A stretch of DNA of 46,907 bases from Streptantibioticus parmotrematis (GCF_019890615.1 NZ_JAINVZ010000036.1:1-46907), one strand, 5' to 3'; shown: positions 23,500-31,096, counted from the stretch's first letter. The notes: generated by a model not told the origin, from the sequence alone. A program made the numbers and translations.

Positions 23500-25137
23500 T
23501 CAGCCGCCCGCGCCGTAGCTGAGGTTGGAGCACGGGTCGTCGGCGGCGCTGCGGGCGCTCCCGGCGTCCTTCGACGGCAGTACCGAGGGTGTCGGCCCGG
23601 TCGCCGCGGGGGCGCCGCCGCCCGACGGGCCCGTGGTGCCGTTCGCGTAGTCCTGCCCGAGCACCAGGTTGATGCCCGCCGCCGCGGTCGGCTCCAACTG
23701 GGCGCCGGGGAACAGCTTCGCCAGCGCCTGCGCGCCCTGGAGGTGTGCGGACCCGTACTCGATCAGCGTCACCTGGTGGTCCTGCTGGGCGGCCGTCGTC
23801 GTGCCGGTCACCGTGAAGCCGTCGGCCTGGAGGGCCTGCGCCGCCTTCGCCGCGAGACCGCCCGAGACCGTGCCGTTGTAGACGGCGACGCTGATGCCGG
23901 AGCCGTTGACCGCGGCCGCGGTGGGCGCGCTGGACGAGGACGCCGGGGCGGGCTTGCCGTTCTTGCCGCCCTTGCCTCCCGCGTCCTTGCCGTCCAGCGT
24001 GCGGTCGGCGCGCAGCGTCGACCACAGGGCGTCCACGTCCGGGTGCACGAGGTCCACGCGCGAGCCGACGTACTTCCACGGCGTGGTGATGAACTGGATG
24101 TTCTTCAGGTCGATGCCCTTGAGCGACATCGCGAACGAGATCAGCTTCTCCGCCGAGCCGAGTCCCGGGTCCACGGTCAGCGACTTGGTCGCCGCGTCCG
24201 CCAGCGGCAGCAGCGACGTCGGGTTCAGCCCCTGCGACTCGACCTTCTTGATCAGGCTGGACAGGAACGCCTGTTGCCGCTGCATGCGGCCGATGTCCGA
24301 GCCGTCGCCGATGCCGTGCCGCAGCCGCACGTAGTCCAGCGCCTTCGTGCCGGAGACGGTCTGGAGGCCCTTGCCGAAGACCAGGTTGCCCTTGTAACCG
24401 AGGTTCGGGTCGACGTCGCCCTGGTAGATGTCGTTCGGCACGCACACCTGCACGCCGTTCACGGCGTCCGTCATCGCCGCGAACCCGGCGAAGTTGACGA
24501 CCATCGTGTGGTCCACCCGCATGCCGGTCAGCTGCTCCACGGTGTTCTGCGTGCAGGCCGGGTTGCCCTTGACCGTGTCGCCCACCGAGAAGGCCGAGTT
24601 GAACATCTGGTGGTACGCGGGCTGCGTCCACCGCCCGTTCGGCAGCAGGCACGGCGGAACGGTCACCAGCGCGTCCCGGGGTATCGAGACGCCCACCGCG
24701 TGCTTGTTGTCGGAGTAGACGTGCAGCAGGATCGTGGTGTCGCTGCGGCCGATGTCCCCGACGCCGCCCGCGAAGTCGCTGTTGTCCCCGGCGCGCGAGT
24801 CGGAGCCGATCAGCAGGATGTTCTGGCCCGCGGAGGAGTCGGCCGGGCGGTTCTTGCTCAGGCCGTTGGCGTCGAACGTCGAGATGTTGCCGTTGAGTTT
24901 GAGGTAGATGGCGCCCACCGCGGCGATCACCAGCACGACGACCGAGGCGGTGACGGCCAGCACGAATCTCTTCCGGGTCCGCTTCGGGCGCCCGCGCGCG
25001 TCACGACGGCCGGGGCCGCCGCCGCTGTCCGCGCCTCCGGCGCCACCCTGGGCCGGCACGCGCCCCCGCCGGGCAGCGGCCCGTCCGCCCTCCCGGGCGT
25101 CACGCACCCCGGTCCGCTGTCCGTGGCTGCCTGTCAT
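23500..25137 (-). CDS. LCP (LytR-CpsA-Psr) family cell-wall glycopolymer ligase
   Basis: A 545-residue type II membrane protein. A basic Gly/Arg-rich cytoplasmic tail (1-57) precedes one membrane helix (about 58-79). The LCP domain (about 100-330) includes NILLIGSDSRAG, GRSDTTILLHVYSDNKHAVG, VSIPRDALVTVPPC, YVRLRHGIGDGSDIGRMQRQ and QAFLSSLIKK, with the conserved Asp and Arg residues. A C-terminal LytR_C domain follows (about 405-505, GISVAVYNGTVSGGLAAKAA). These enzymes attach teichoic acid-like or other polymers to peptidoglycan outside the membrane. ATG 25137 has GAAGGTG upstream. It ends convergently with the P-type ATPase. Confidence 0.93.
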   Translation of the reverse strand: MTGSHGQRTGVRDAREGGRAAARRGRVPAQGGAGGADSGGGPGRRDARGRPKRTRKRFVLAVTASVVVLVIAAVGAIYLKLNGNISTFDANGLSKNRPADSSAGQNILLIGSDSRAGDNSDFAGGVGDIGRSDTTILLHVYSDNKHAVGVSIPRDALVTVPPCLLPNGRWTQPAYHQMFNSAFSVGDTVKGNPACTQNTVEQLTGMRVDHTMVVNFAGFAAMTDAVNGVQVCVPNDIYQGDVDPNLGYKGNLVFGKGLQTVSGTKALDYVRLRHGIGDGSDIGRMQRQQAFLSSLIKKVESQGLNPTSLLPLADAATKSLTVDPGLGSAEKLISFAMSLKGIDLKNIQFITTPWKYVGSRVDLVHPDVDALWSTLRADRTLDGKDAGGKGGKNGKPAPASSSSAPTAAAVNGSGISVAVYNGTVSGGLAAKAAQALQADGFTVTGTTTAAQQDHQVTLIEYGSAHLQGAQALAKLFPGAQLEPTAAAGINLVLGQDYANGTTGPSGGGAPAATGPTPSVLPSKDAGSARSAADDPCSNLSYGAGG

Positions 25138-25202
25138 CCTCACACCTTCAGTCGCGCGGCTTCCTGACCTGGAAGACGAGTGGGGCCCGGGCTGCGGTTT
25201 CC

Positions 25203-25224
25203 CACTTGCGCAATGTAGCAAGTG
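25203..25224 (-). promoter_or_regulatory. Inverted repeat upstream of the LCP gene
   Basis: CACTTGC (25203-25209) and GCAAGTG (25218-25224) are perfect 7-bp arms around eight bases, 66 bases upstream of the LCP start. It is operator-like; the binding protein is unknown. Confidence 0.45.
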
Positions 25225-25346
25225 TCCGCATTCCCAAGGCGGCGGGTTTCTGTCCTACCGGACCCTCTTACGTGGGTCGGAGGACCGTAGCCCTGGGCCC
25301 TTGGAAGATGATTAAAGGCTTGGGGGAGATTAAACCTCGCGTTAAC

Positions 25347-25547
25347 TCAGGCCTCAAGAATGATCTGTTGGTCGGCGGCGAACGTGGTGAACGCGGCCCA
25401 GGCGGTCGGGGTGAACGCGAGGGTGGGACCCTGCGGGTCCTTGGAGTCCCGGACGTGGACGAGGGTGGGGCAGGCGGCGACCTCGACGCACTGCCCGCCT
25501 TCTTCGCTGCTGTAGCTGGACGTGAACCATCGCGGTGCGCCGTTCAT
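25347..25547 (-). CDS. DUF397 domain protein (second tandem copy)
   Basis: A 66-residue DUF397 protein: APRWFTSSYSSEEGGQCVEV, AACPTLVHVRDSKDPQGPTL and FTPTAWAAFTTFAAD contain every family hallmark. DUF397 proteins are encoded next to WhiJ-like XRE regulators in actinomycetes, where the pair acts in development and antibiotic control. In at least one case they behave as a toxin-antitoxin-like pair (Scr1/Scr2). GAGGAG is six bases before the ATG. It lies 21 bases after the first DUF397 gene, in one operon with the XRE gene. Confidence 0.93.
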   Translation of the reverse strand: MNGAPRWFTSSYSSEEGGQCVEVAACPTLVHVRDSKDPQGPTLAFTPTAWAAFTTFAADQQIILEA

Positions 25548-25568
25548 CGCTCTCCTCGGGGTCGGCGA

Positions 25569-25766
25569 TTACGCCTCAGGAAAGGGGTGTTGCGCGGCGA
25601 AGCTGGTGAACGCGGTCCAGGCGGTCGGGGTGAACGTCAGCGCGGGCCCTTCGGGGTCCTTGGAGTCGCGGACGTGGACGACGCTCGGGCAGGCGGCGAC
25701 CTCGACGCAGGCGCCGCCCTGTTCGCTGCTGTAGCTGGACTTGAACCATTGCTGTGCGTCGTTCAT
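25569..25766 (-). CDS. DUF397 domain protein (first tandem copy)
   Basis: A 65-residue DUF397 protein (MNDAQQWFKSSYSSEQGGAC, VEVAACPSVVHVRDSKDPEG, LTFTPTAWTAFTSFA). Its ATG at 25766 overlaps the stop of the XRE regulator (ATGA), so the two are translationally coupled. It is about three-quarters identical in protein sequence to its downstream neighbour, and both share the ribosome-site/start segment AGGAGAGCGATGAACG. It is likely a recent local duplication. Confidence 0.93.
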   Translation of the reverse strand: MNDAQQWFKSSYSSEQGGACVEVAACPSVVHVRDSKDPEGPALTFTPTAWTAFTSFAAQHPFPEA

Positions 25767-26590
25767 CGCTCTCCTAGCAGGCTGTCCAACAGGCCCTTGG
25801 TCTCCTCGGGATTGCAGGCCTGGGATCGCAGCATCGCATACTTCCGCGCCAGGATGCTTACCTCGTCCGGGTCGGAGATCAGGTGGCTGCCGCGCTGCGT
25901 CTCCGTGTACGCGAGCTGTACGTGTTCGGGGGTTTCCAGCAGCACGAACGAACCCGACAACCCGGCGTGTGTGGTTCGACCTTCGGGCATCACCTGGATC
26001 GTGACACCGGGCAGATCTGCGCACGCGCGGAGGTGCGCCAGTTGCTGGCGGTAGACCTCGCCGCCGCCAAGTCGGTCCTTGAGCGTGGCCATGGAGAAGA
26101 TGAAGCTGGCGGACACCGGTACCTCCCTGTGCAGAACCTCCTGACGCTCCATGCGTGCGGCAACGCGTTCTTCGATCTCCGCATCGCTGAGGATCGGGAT
26201 CTCGTTGCGGAACACGGCGCGCGCGTAGTTCTCGGTTTGGAGCAGCCCGGGCAGCACCTGGTTCTCGAACCATGACATCGCGACCGCCGTCCGCTCGTAG
26301 AGCATGAACTCCTCAGCCCAGACGGGATATCGATCCACCTCCGGCATGTTGTCCGTGGCGACCTCGAACACGCCCTTGGTGTTGAGGACGCGATCGAGTT
26401 CGCGGGCCAGATCGGGCAGCAGCGGGCGCCGCCCCTGCTCGATGGACGACATCAACTCCCCGCTGATCGTCACGCGGTTCGCGAGTTCGACCTGTGTGAG
26501 CCCGTTGAGGCCCCGGAACAGCGCGACCTGCGCGCCCACGAGCCCCCACGCCGTCGTCGGCTTCTTCCTGCGCTTTCGTTGTGGCTGCAT
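25763..26590 (-). CDS. WhiJ-like XRE regulator with DUF5753
   Basis: A 275-residue protein. A basic lead (QPQRKRRKKPTTAW) is followed by an XRE helix-turn-helix at about 18-75 (FRGLNGLTQVELANRVTISG, MSSIEQGRRPLLPDLARELD). The DUF5753 domain fills about 90-265: WFENQVLPGLLQTENYARAV, the helix ERVAARMERQEVL, and HLRACADLPGVTIQVMPEG. Such regulators bind DNA near their own operon and act with DUF397 partners. It is coupled to the first DUF397 gene. ACCCGTACG repeats in the 173-base upstream gap (26591-26763) are candidate operators. Confidence 0.92.
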   Translation of the reverse strand: MQPQRKRRKKPTTAWGLVGAQVALFRGLNGLTQVELANRVTISGELMSSIEQGRRPLLPDLARELDRVLNTKGVFEVATDNMPEVDRYPVWAEEFMLYERTAVAMSWFENQVLPGLLQTENYARAVFRNEIPILSDAEIEERVAARMERQEVLHREVPVSASFIFSMATLKDRLGGGEVYRQQLAHLRACADLPGVTIQVMPEGRTTHAGLSGSFVLLETPEHVQLAYTETQRGSHLISDPDEVSILARKYAMLRSQACNPEETKGLLDSLLGER

Positions 26591-26633
26591 GCCCCATCAA
26601 CTCCCCACCCGTTTCCCAGCGCACCGTAACCGC

Positions 26634-26690
26634 ACCCGTACGTTGCGTTCGTACGGGTTCCGCAAAACGCGACCCGTACGTGTGATCGGG
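26634..26690 (-). promoter_or_regulatory. ACCCGTACG operator cluster upstream of the WhiJ-like gene
   Basis: ACCCGTACG occurs at 26634-26642, inverted at 26650-26658 (a 9-bp perfect inverted repeat with a 7-base spacer), and again at 26672-26680. The third copy lies inside a 21-bp block (26670-26690) that is repeated exactly at 30329-30349. The positions 45-100 bases before the regulator start suggest self-regulation. Confidence 0.6.
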
Positions 26691-26763
26691 CGCCGAGCCG
26701 CCCAGGGAGTTCGCGCCCCCGGGCGCCGTTTCCACCGCGCACGGGTGGAGCCGCCGGCGCGGC

Positions 26764-27708
26764 CTAAGCGGTCAAGTCTGGGCCGAAGTACCCCGGCGTG
26801 CGGAACAGGCCCGTGAAGGTACCGGGGCCGTGCCGTTCGTCCAACCACGTCCCCAGCGCCGCAGCGTCTCCGCTGATGACGGCAGCGAGGAGGCGCTTGT
26901 GGCAGTCCTCCTCTTCCCCAGGAGCGAACTCCGCGAGGAAGCGCGCGTACCGGTGGTTGACGCCCTTCTCGTAGTCGGCGAGGGCCGCCGCGTACCGTGT
27001 TCGCTCCGTGTTTCCCGGCACGGCCACCACGCGCCGGGCGTCCTCTTCAGTGAGCCTTCCCGTCACGTCACGGAAGACGAGTGCGTCGAGGACGTCCGAC
27101 GGCTCCGCCACGTCGAAGCGTTCCGCCGTCTGCCGGGTGATGGAGCGCGCCTCTTTGTCACACACGCCTTCCATGACGATTCCGAGATTGCGGGTGTGGA
27201 GGCTTCCGTGTTGGTCGGCCGCCGAGTAGGTCTGTCCGCTTGTGCGGCGGTAGTTGATCCCGTATTGGGTTCGGACGGGTACGCCCGCCACTTCCACGTA
27301 CCGCCGACGGGACCCGTAGTGGAGGCAGTCATGGGCGTACGCGCGGAGCAGGTCGAGGAGTGCCAGCGCGGGGCGTTCGGGACTCCGCCGTTCCATGGGC
27401 CCGTACATGGTGATGACAGCCACCATGTGCAGATGCCGGTATCCCTGGCCCGGGTGGTGGAACCCGCCGAACGCGTCGGCACGGGAGGAGTCGTAGCCGA
27501 CCAGCACGCGGTCGAGCGGCAGCATCCTCGCCAGCCCGTAGGCCGCGTACCGGCGTCCTGCGATTTCGGCACCGGTGCGGAAGGGAGTGGTGTCGATTCC
27601 GTCGGCCGCCCACCGGCTGAGCAGCTCCGGGAGAGGCCGGAACACATGGGCGGGGTGTTTCCTCGTGAGCGAGGAGGCGTCTGCGCGCATGGCCGCGAGT
27701 GCGGCCAC
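26764..27708 (-). CDS. Unrecognised 314-residue protein with an HDxxH motif
   Basis: I do not recognise this family. The protein is soluble, with no signal peptide or membrane segment. Notable are ALLDLLRAYAHDCLHYGSRR (HDxxH near residue 155), GYRHLHMVAVITMYGPM before it, and GIVMEGVCDKEARSITRQT about 50 residues later. The HDxxH-plus-distal-Glu layout could bind a metal as in zincins with Asp in place of Glu, or as in HD hydrolases; both are guesses. The start is uncertain: GTG 27708 (GGGG upstream) or ATG 27690. It follows the Nudix gene by about 40 bases on the same strand, so the two are probably co-transcribed. Confidence 0.7.
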   Translation of the reverse strand: MAALAAMRADASSLTRKHPAHVFRPLPELLSRWAADGIDTTPFRTGAEIAGRRYAAYGLARMLPLDRVLVGYDSSRADAFGGFHHPGQGYRHLHMVAVITMYGPMERRSPERPALALLDLLRAYAHDCLHYGSRRRYVEVAGVPVRTQYGINYRRTSGQTYSAADQHGSLHTRNLGIVMEGVCDKEARSITRQTAERFDVAEPSDVLDALVFRDVTGRLTEEDARRVVAVPGNTERTRYAAALADYEKGVNHRYARFLAEFAPGEEEDCHKRLLAAVISGDAAALGTWLDERHGPGTFTGLFRTPGYFGPDLTA

Positions 27709-27749
27709 GGCCCCAGCGCCGATAACGGATTCGTTGGGGCCGAGTTCCG

Positions 27750-28205
27750 CTAAGCAGGCGTGCCCGACTTGATGAGCTGGACATGTGAATCCTGCATCCC
27801 GTCCGGGAGCCCGTCCGGACTGAACCATTTCGCCTCCAGGATCTCGAAGCCGTCGAGCTTGAGAGTTCCACCCACGTGCAATGCCTCGTAGGCGATTTCC
27901 ATGCGGAGCTTGTAGCCGCTGGTCACCTGGACCAGGCGGCCCGGAAGGACTTCGAGACCGGTTTCTTCGCGGACCTCCCGAACGACGGTGTTCGGGAATT
28001 CCTCGCCCTTGACCGCGTAGCCGGTCGGGAGCCCCCACGGCCGCTCTGCGGGCCACATGCGGTGCTTGAGCAGGAGGATTTGGCCTTGTTCGTTTCGCAC
28101 CACACCCGTCACGCCGACCATGAATTTGGCGTGCGCCAACCACAGGATGCGCCATTGCAGAGGGCCGCGGATGAGTTTCCATACGCCGGCAACGATGCGT
28201 TTCAT
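27750..28205 (-). CDS. Nudix hydrolase
   Basis: A 151-residue Nudix protein. The box GX5EX7REVXEEXG is complete: GYAVKGEEFPNTVVREVREE then TGLEV (about residues 62-86), with the metal-binding Glu residues present. It would cleave a nucleoside diphosphate linked to another group; the substrate is not predictable. The N-terminal MKRIVAGVWKLIRGPLQWRI is basic and amphipathic. GGAAAGG is six bases before the ATG. It lies between the CxxC mini-protein gene and the unrecognised HDxxH gene, all on the minus strand. Confidence 0.88.
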   Translation of the reverse strand: MKRIVAGVWKLIRGPLQWRILWLAHAKFMVGVTGVVRNEQGQILLLKHRMWPAERPWGLPTGYAVKGEEFPNTVVREVREETGLEVLPGRLVQVTSGYKLRMEIAYEALHVGGTLKLDGFEILEAKWFSPDGLPDGMQDSHVQLIKSGTPA

Positions 28206-28300
28206 GCCCAACCTTTCCACAGGCAAGCCGGAGGCCTGCGTCAGCTGACTCAACCCGGGCCGCGGGGAGCAGGTCACGCCTGCGGGCGGGACAGGCACGC

Positions 28301-28501
28301 TCACCGGTGGTCCGCCGAGAGGTGACGGTGCAACCTCACGTCGCAGTCACTGCGCTTGCTCGCGTCACCGTTCACCCGCGCCCGGCCCCGCTCCATGGCG
28401 ATCTTTTCGCAGTATGCGCAACCCGGTACCGGCCTCGGCCCGTCATCCGGCCCCAGAGGCAAGGCCGTTGGATCGCTCGGATTGGTTCGCGGCTCGCGCA
28501 T
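28301..28501 (-). CDS. 66-residue CxxC mini-protein
   Basis: A short protein with a proline-rich start and the segment CAYCEKIAMERGRARVNGDA followed by SKRSDCDVRLHRHLSADH. The CxxC pair plus a later Cys and several His residues could bind zinc. Similar short CxxC proteins accompany WhiJ-like clusters in Streptomyces, but I know of no assigned function. GAAGGGG is five bases upstream of the ATG. Confidence 0.7.
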   Translation of the reverse strand: MREPRTNPSDPTALPLGPDDGPRPVPGCAYCEKIAMERGRARVNGDASKRSDCDVRLHRHLSADHR

Positions 28502-28589
28502 GAAGGCCCCTTCGCGTCGTCTGGATCAGGACCACGCTAGGGACGACCGGGTCTCAACTCACAGCGGATTGCACACGATTGCGGGTGAG

Positions 28590-29438
28590 TCAGACAAGCG
28601 AATCCCGTGCCTTGGCCAGCAGCACACGTGCCCTGCCCCCGTATACCGCCATCCCTGCCAGCGTGGCGAAAGTGTCGGCGTATGCCTTGATCTCGCTGGG
28701 TTCCGTGATCGTGAGATAGCCGGACACCAGCTCGACGTTCACCTGTGCGGAGTCGAAGATCCAGAAGCCTTCCACCGGCATGCGCACCCGGCCGAGACGA
28801 ACGGGGACCACCCCTACGCTGACATTCGGCAGACCCGCGACCGCCAGCAGGTGGTCGAGCTGTTCCGCTTGAGTGTCCGCGTTGCCCAGGCCGTTGCCCA
28901 GCACTGATTCCTCCACAAGGAACGCGAAGCGCCGCCGTCCTTCACGCAACACGCTCTGACGTTCCATCCGGGCGGCCACCGCATCGGCGACGTCATCAAT
29001 GGCGACCCGCCTGCGCTGGACAGCGCGCAACACGTCCTCCGTGTAGCCGAAGGTCTGAAGGAGCCCAGGCAAGAGCCCCGGCGAGTACGCACGGAACCAC
29101 CGGGTTCGCTCGTACAGCGGCAAGCGGGCTTCCTGTGGCCGACGAAGACCCGCGCGCTCCATGCGACGCCAGGACACCCACATCTCGTCCACGGCCCGCA
29201 GAGAGGCAATCAAGTCGTCCGTCTGGTCCTGTGCCCCGCACGCTTGGCACCACGCCCGGATGTCGTCCGCGCTGGGCTGTGTCTTTCCCGTCGAGATCCG
29301 GGACACCTTGGACGGATGCCAGCCGCACAGTGCGGCGACTTGCCGCCCTTCCAGCCCCGAGTCCGTGACCAACTCCCTCAGCCGACCGGCCAGGGCTTGC
29401 CGGGCTCGCTGGACGCTGGATGACGCTGATCGGGGCAT
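28590..29438 (-). CDS. Second WhiJ-like XRE regulator with DUF5753
   Basis: A 282-residue regulator. The XRE domain is at about 12-70 (LRELVTDSGLEGRQVAALCG, WHPSKVSRISTGKTQPSADD). DUF5753 covers about 95-280 (FRAYSPGLLPGLLQTFGYTE, AARMERQSVLREGRRRFAFL, HLLAVAGLPNVSVGVVPVRL). It differs clearly from the first copy, so it is an ancient paralogue. Its start is only six bases after the DUF6879 stop, so the two are one transcript. A DUF6879 partner in place of DUF397 is a recurring variant of this cassette. Confidence 0.92.
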   Translation of the reverse strand: MPRSASSSVQRARQALAGRLRELVTDSGLEGRQVAALCGWHPSKVSRISTGKTQPSADDIRAWCQACGAQDQTDDLIASLRAVDEMWVSWRRMERAGLRRPQEARLPLYERTRWFRAYSPGLLPGLLQTFGYTEDVLRAVQRRRVAIDDVADAVAARMERQSVLREGRRRFAFLVEESVLGNGLGNADTQAEQLDHLLAVAGLPNVSVGVVPVRLGRVRMPVEGFWIFDSAQVNVELVSGYLTITEPSEIKAYADTFATLAGMAVYGGRARVLLAKARDSLV

Positions 29439-29444
29439 GGCGGA

Positions 29445-29960
29445 TCAGACCGGCCTGTACTCCTCATGCGGCACAGCGCGCTTCCACACCAACTCGAACG
29501 CGGACGAGACGAGTTGGACGACTTCCGGCTCTGTTCTCCACTCTCGGTCGACCACCTCCCCGACTCCGGAGAAATGCGTGAACAGGACTGCTTCGCCGTC
29601 GAACATCCACAGGTCGGTGCCGGGCAGCGGAATGTCGGCGGCCTGGCGTCGCGGCAGCCAGCGCACCAGTTCACCCGCCACCACGTTCGGGAACGTCACG
29701 TCGTACTCGTACCGGATGTAGTCCGTCACCGGCTCCGACACGATCCGCGCCCGCCGCATGGCCACACCGCGCGCCCTCGTCTCCACCACCACGTCGAGGA
29801 ACGGCCGCCACCACGTCGAGCGCTCGGCCTCACGGTCCAGGCGCTTGCCGTTCTGCCACGCGAGGAATTCGGGGTCGCCGGGCTGGTAGGTGTCGCGCAT
29901 CTCCAGGTGCACGGCGGAGTGCCGGGCTTTCGCCAGGCTCTCGAGCACGGGGTTCGTCAT
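29445..29960 (-). CDS. DUF6879 family protein
   Basis: A 171-residue soluble protein of the DUF6879 family: HLEMRDTYQPGDPEFLAWQN, RGVAMRRARIVSEPVTDYIR and YEYDVTFPNVVAGELVRWLP are typical. These proteins usually lie beside XRE/DUF5753 regulators and probably act with them; no biochemical role is established. It is followed by the second XRE gene six bases downstream and is preceded by the 80-residue gene four bases upstream. Confidence 0.87.
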   Translation of the reverse strand: MTNPVLESLAKARHSAVHLEMRDTYQPGDPEFLAWQNGKRLDREAERSTWWRPFLDVVVETRARGVAMRRARIVSEPVTDYIRYEYDVTFPNVVAGELVRWLPRRQAADIPLPGTDLWMFDGEAVLFTHFSGVGEVVDREWRTEPEVVQLVSSAFELVWKRAVPHEEYRPV

Positions 29961-29964
29961 CGTC

Positions 29965-30207
29965 CTACTCGCTGTCGGGAGCCGGCAGGTACCGCCGCAT
30001 GACCTGGGGCAGCCTGATGATCACCTCGTGATCCGGAACCTCCGTGCTGTGACCGGGGATCGACCCGATCTCCTGGCATGCCTTCACCTCTTCTTCCGTG
30101 GCGCGGTACGACTGGATCAGCAGATCCCCACTGTCCTCGTCCAGCCAGATCGTCGGCGAGTCCGTGTCAGGGGTGTTCGGAATGATGCCCAGGAAACGTA
30201 AGCGCAT
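29965..30207 (-). CDS. 80-residue conserved hypothetical protein with a TTA third codon
   Basis: A short acidic protein (MRLRFLGIIPNTPDTDSPTI, then WLDEDSGDLLIQSYRATEEE). No known domain is recognised, but it is a frequent first gene in DUF6879/XRE cassettes. ATG 30207 has GGGAG five bases upstream. The third codon is TTA (30201-30199), which would tie translation of the operon's first gene to bldA tRNA. The upstream gap 30208-30367 contains a second copy of the 21-bp ACCCGTACG block. Confidence 0.77.
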   Translation of the reverse strand: MRLRFLGIIPNTPDTDSPTIWLDEDSGDLLIQSYRATEEEVKACQEIGSIPGHSTEVPDHEVIIRLPQVMRRYLPAPDSE

Positions 30208-30328
30208 GGCCACTCCCAGCGTCGATCCGGTTGCAGCGGATTGCTCGAGCGTCACCCGGTATGCCTCCACGGTCAAGAGGACCTTGTTGTCGGGGCGTTG
30301 ACCCAAAGCCGACAGGCCCGCCCCCGCC

Positions 30329-30349
30329 CGACCCGTACGTGTGATCGGG
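30329..30349 (-). promoter_or_regulatory. Second exact copy of the 21-bp ACCCGTACG block
   Basis: These 21 bases are identical and in the same orientation to 26670-26690. The block starts CGACCCGTACG and ends GTGATCGGG. It lies about 122 bases upstream of the 80-residue gene start. A shared operator or promoter for the two cassette halves is the simplest reading; a recombination boundary is possible. Confidence 0.6.
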
Positions 30350-30367
30350 TCACGGGTCCCCTCTGGC

Positions 30368-31096
30368 TCACGATGCGAGTTCCAGCAACACGGCGGCCAG
30401 TTCCGTGGGCATGGTGATCATGCAGTCGTGTCCGGTCGGCAGCTCTCGTGTGCGGGCGGGGGAGCCGTTGGGCTGGGTGGCGGGGACGGGGCGTCGCACG
30501 ATGCCTTCCGGCTTTGTGCCGACGCAGTGGATGTGGGTGCGGGGGATCGCGTTCGCGGCGGGGTTGTCCAGCCGGGCCGGTTGCTGGAGGCAGCGCACCG
30601 GGTGGTCGGAGAGCATCGAGCGGAGCCACGCGGCGTCCGCCGGGTCGGTGACCCCGAACAGGCCGAACGGCGGCGGCAGTTCCGGCAGGGGCGGGATGCG
30701 CCAGGGCGTGTCGGTGCGGGCGGCCAGGTCGATCAGGTTCTGGGTCACGGGCTGCACGTCGACCGCGGTCTCGCCGTGCTCCGGGACCATCGCGTCGAGG
30801 TACACGAGGTGGGCGACGCGCTCCGGTATCTCGTTGGCCACGGACGAGACGACCAGTCCGGCGTAGCTGTGGCCCACGAGCACGACGTCGTTCAGGTCCT
30901 TGTCGTGGACCAGTTCCAGGATGTCCTCGACGTGCGTGTCGAGCCCTACCTCCGGGCCGAGCAGGTGTGCCTTGTCGCCGTAACCCGTCAGCGAGGGAGT
31001 GAGCACGCGGTGCCCTGCCGACGTGAGCAGCGGGGACACCCGCTCCCAGCACTGGCCGCTGTGCCAGGCGCCGTGGACCAGGATGAACGTTGACAT
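30368..31096 (-). CDS. Alpha/beta-hydrolase (esterase type)
   Basis: A 242-residue alpha/beta-hydrolase. The N-terminal strand STFILVHGAWHSGQCWERV carries the oxyanion HGAW. The nucleophile elbow is VLVGHSYAGLV (Ser77), the acid is probably in the FGVTDPADAAW region, and the catalytic His lies in LPTGHDCMITMP near the C-terminus. It resembles plant methylesterase/hydroxynitrile-lyase-type enzymes that act on small esters. AAGGG is seven bases before the ATG. It is divergent from the HxlR regulator, which likely controls it. Confidence 0.88.
   Translation of the reverse strand: MSTFILVHGAWHSGQCWERVSPLLTSAGHRVLTPSLTGYGDKAHLLGPEVGLDTHVEDILELVHDKDLNDVVLVGHSYAGLVVSSVANEIPERVAHLVYLDAMVPEHGETAVDVQPVTQNLIDLAARTDTPWRIPPLPELPPPFGLFGVTDPADAAWLRSMLSDHPVRCLQQPARLDNPAANAIPRTHIHCVGTKPEGIVRRPVPATQPNGSPARTRELPTGHDCMITMPTELAAVLLELAS

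Noticed and set aside
26670-30349. Attachment sites of an integrated element
   Set aside because: The 21-bp direct repeats flank 3.7 kb, but there is no integrase, tRNA gene or transfer gene. Both copies sit in promoter regions, so a shared operator is more likely.
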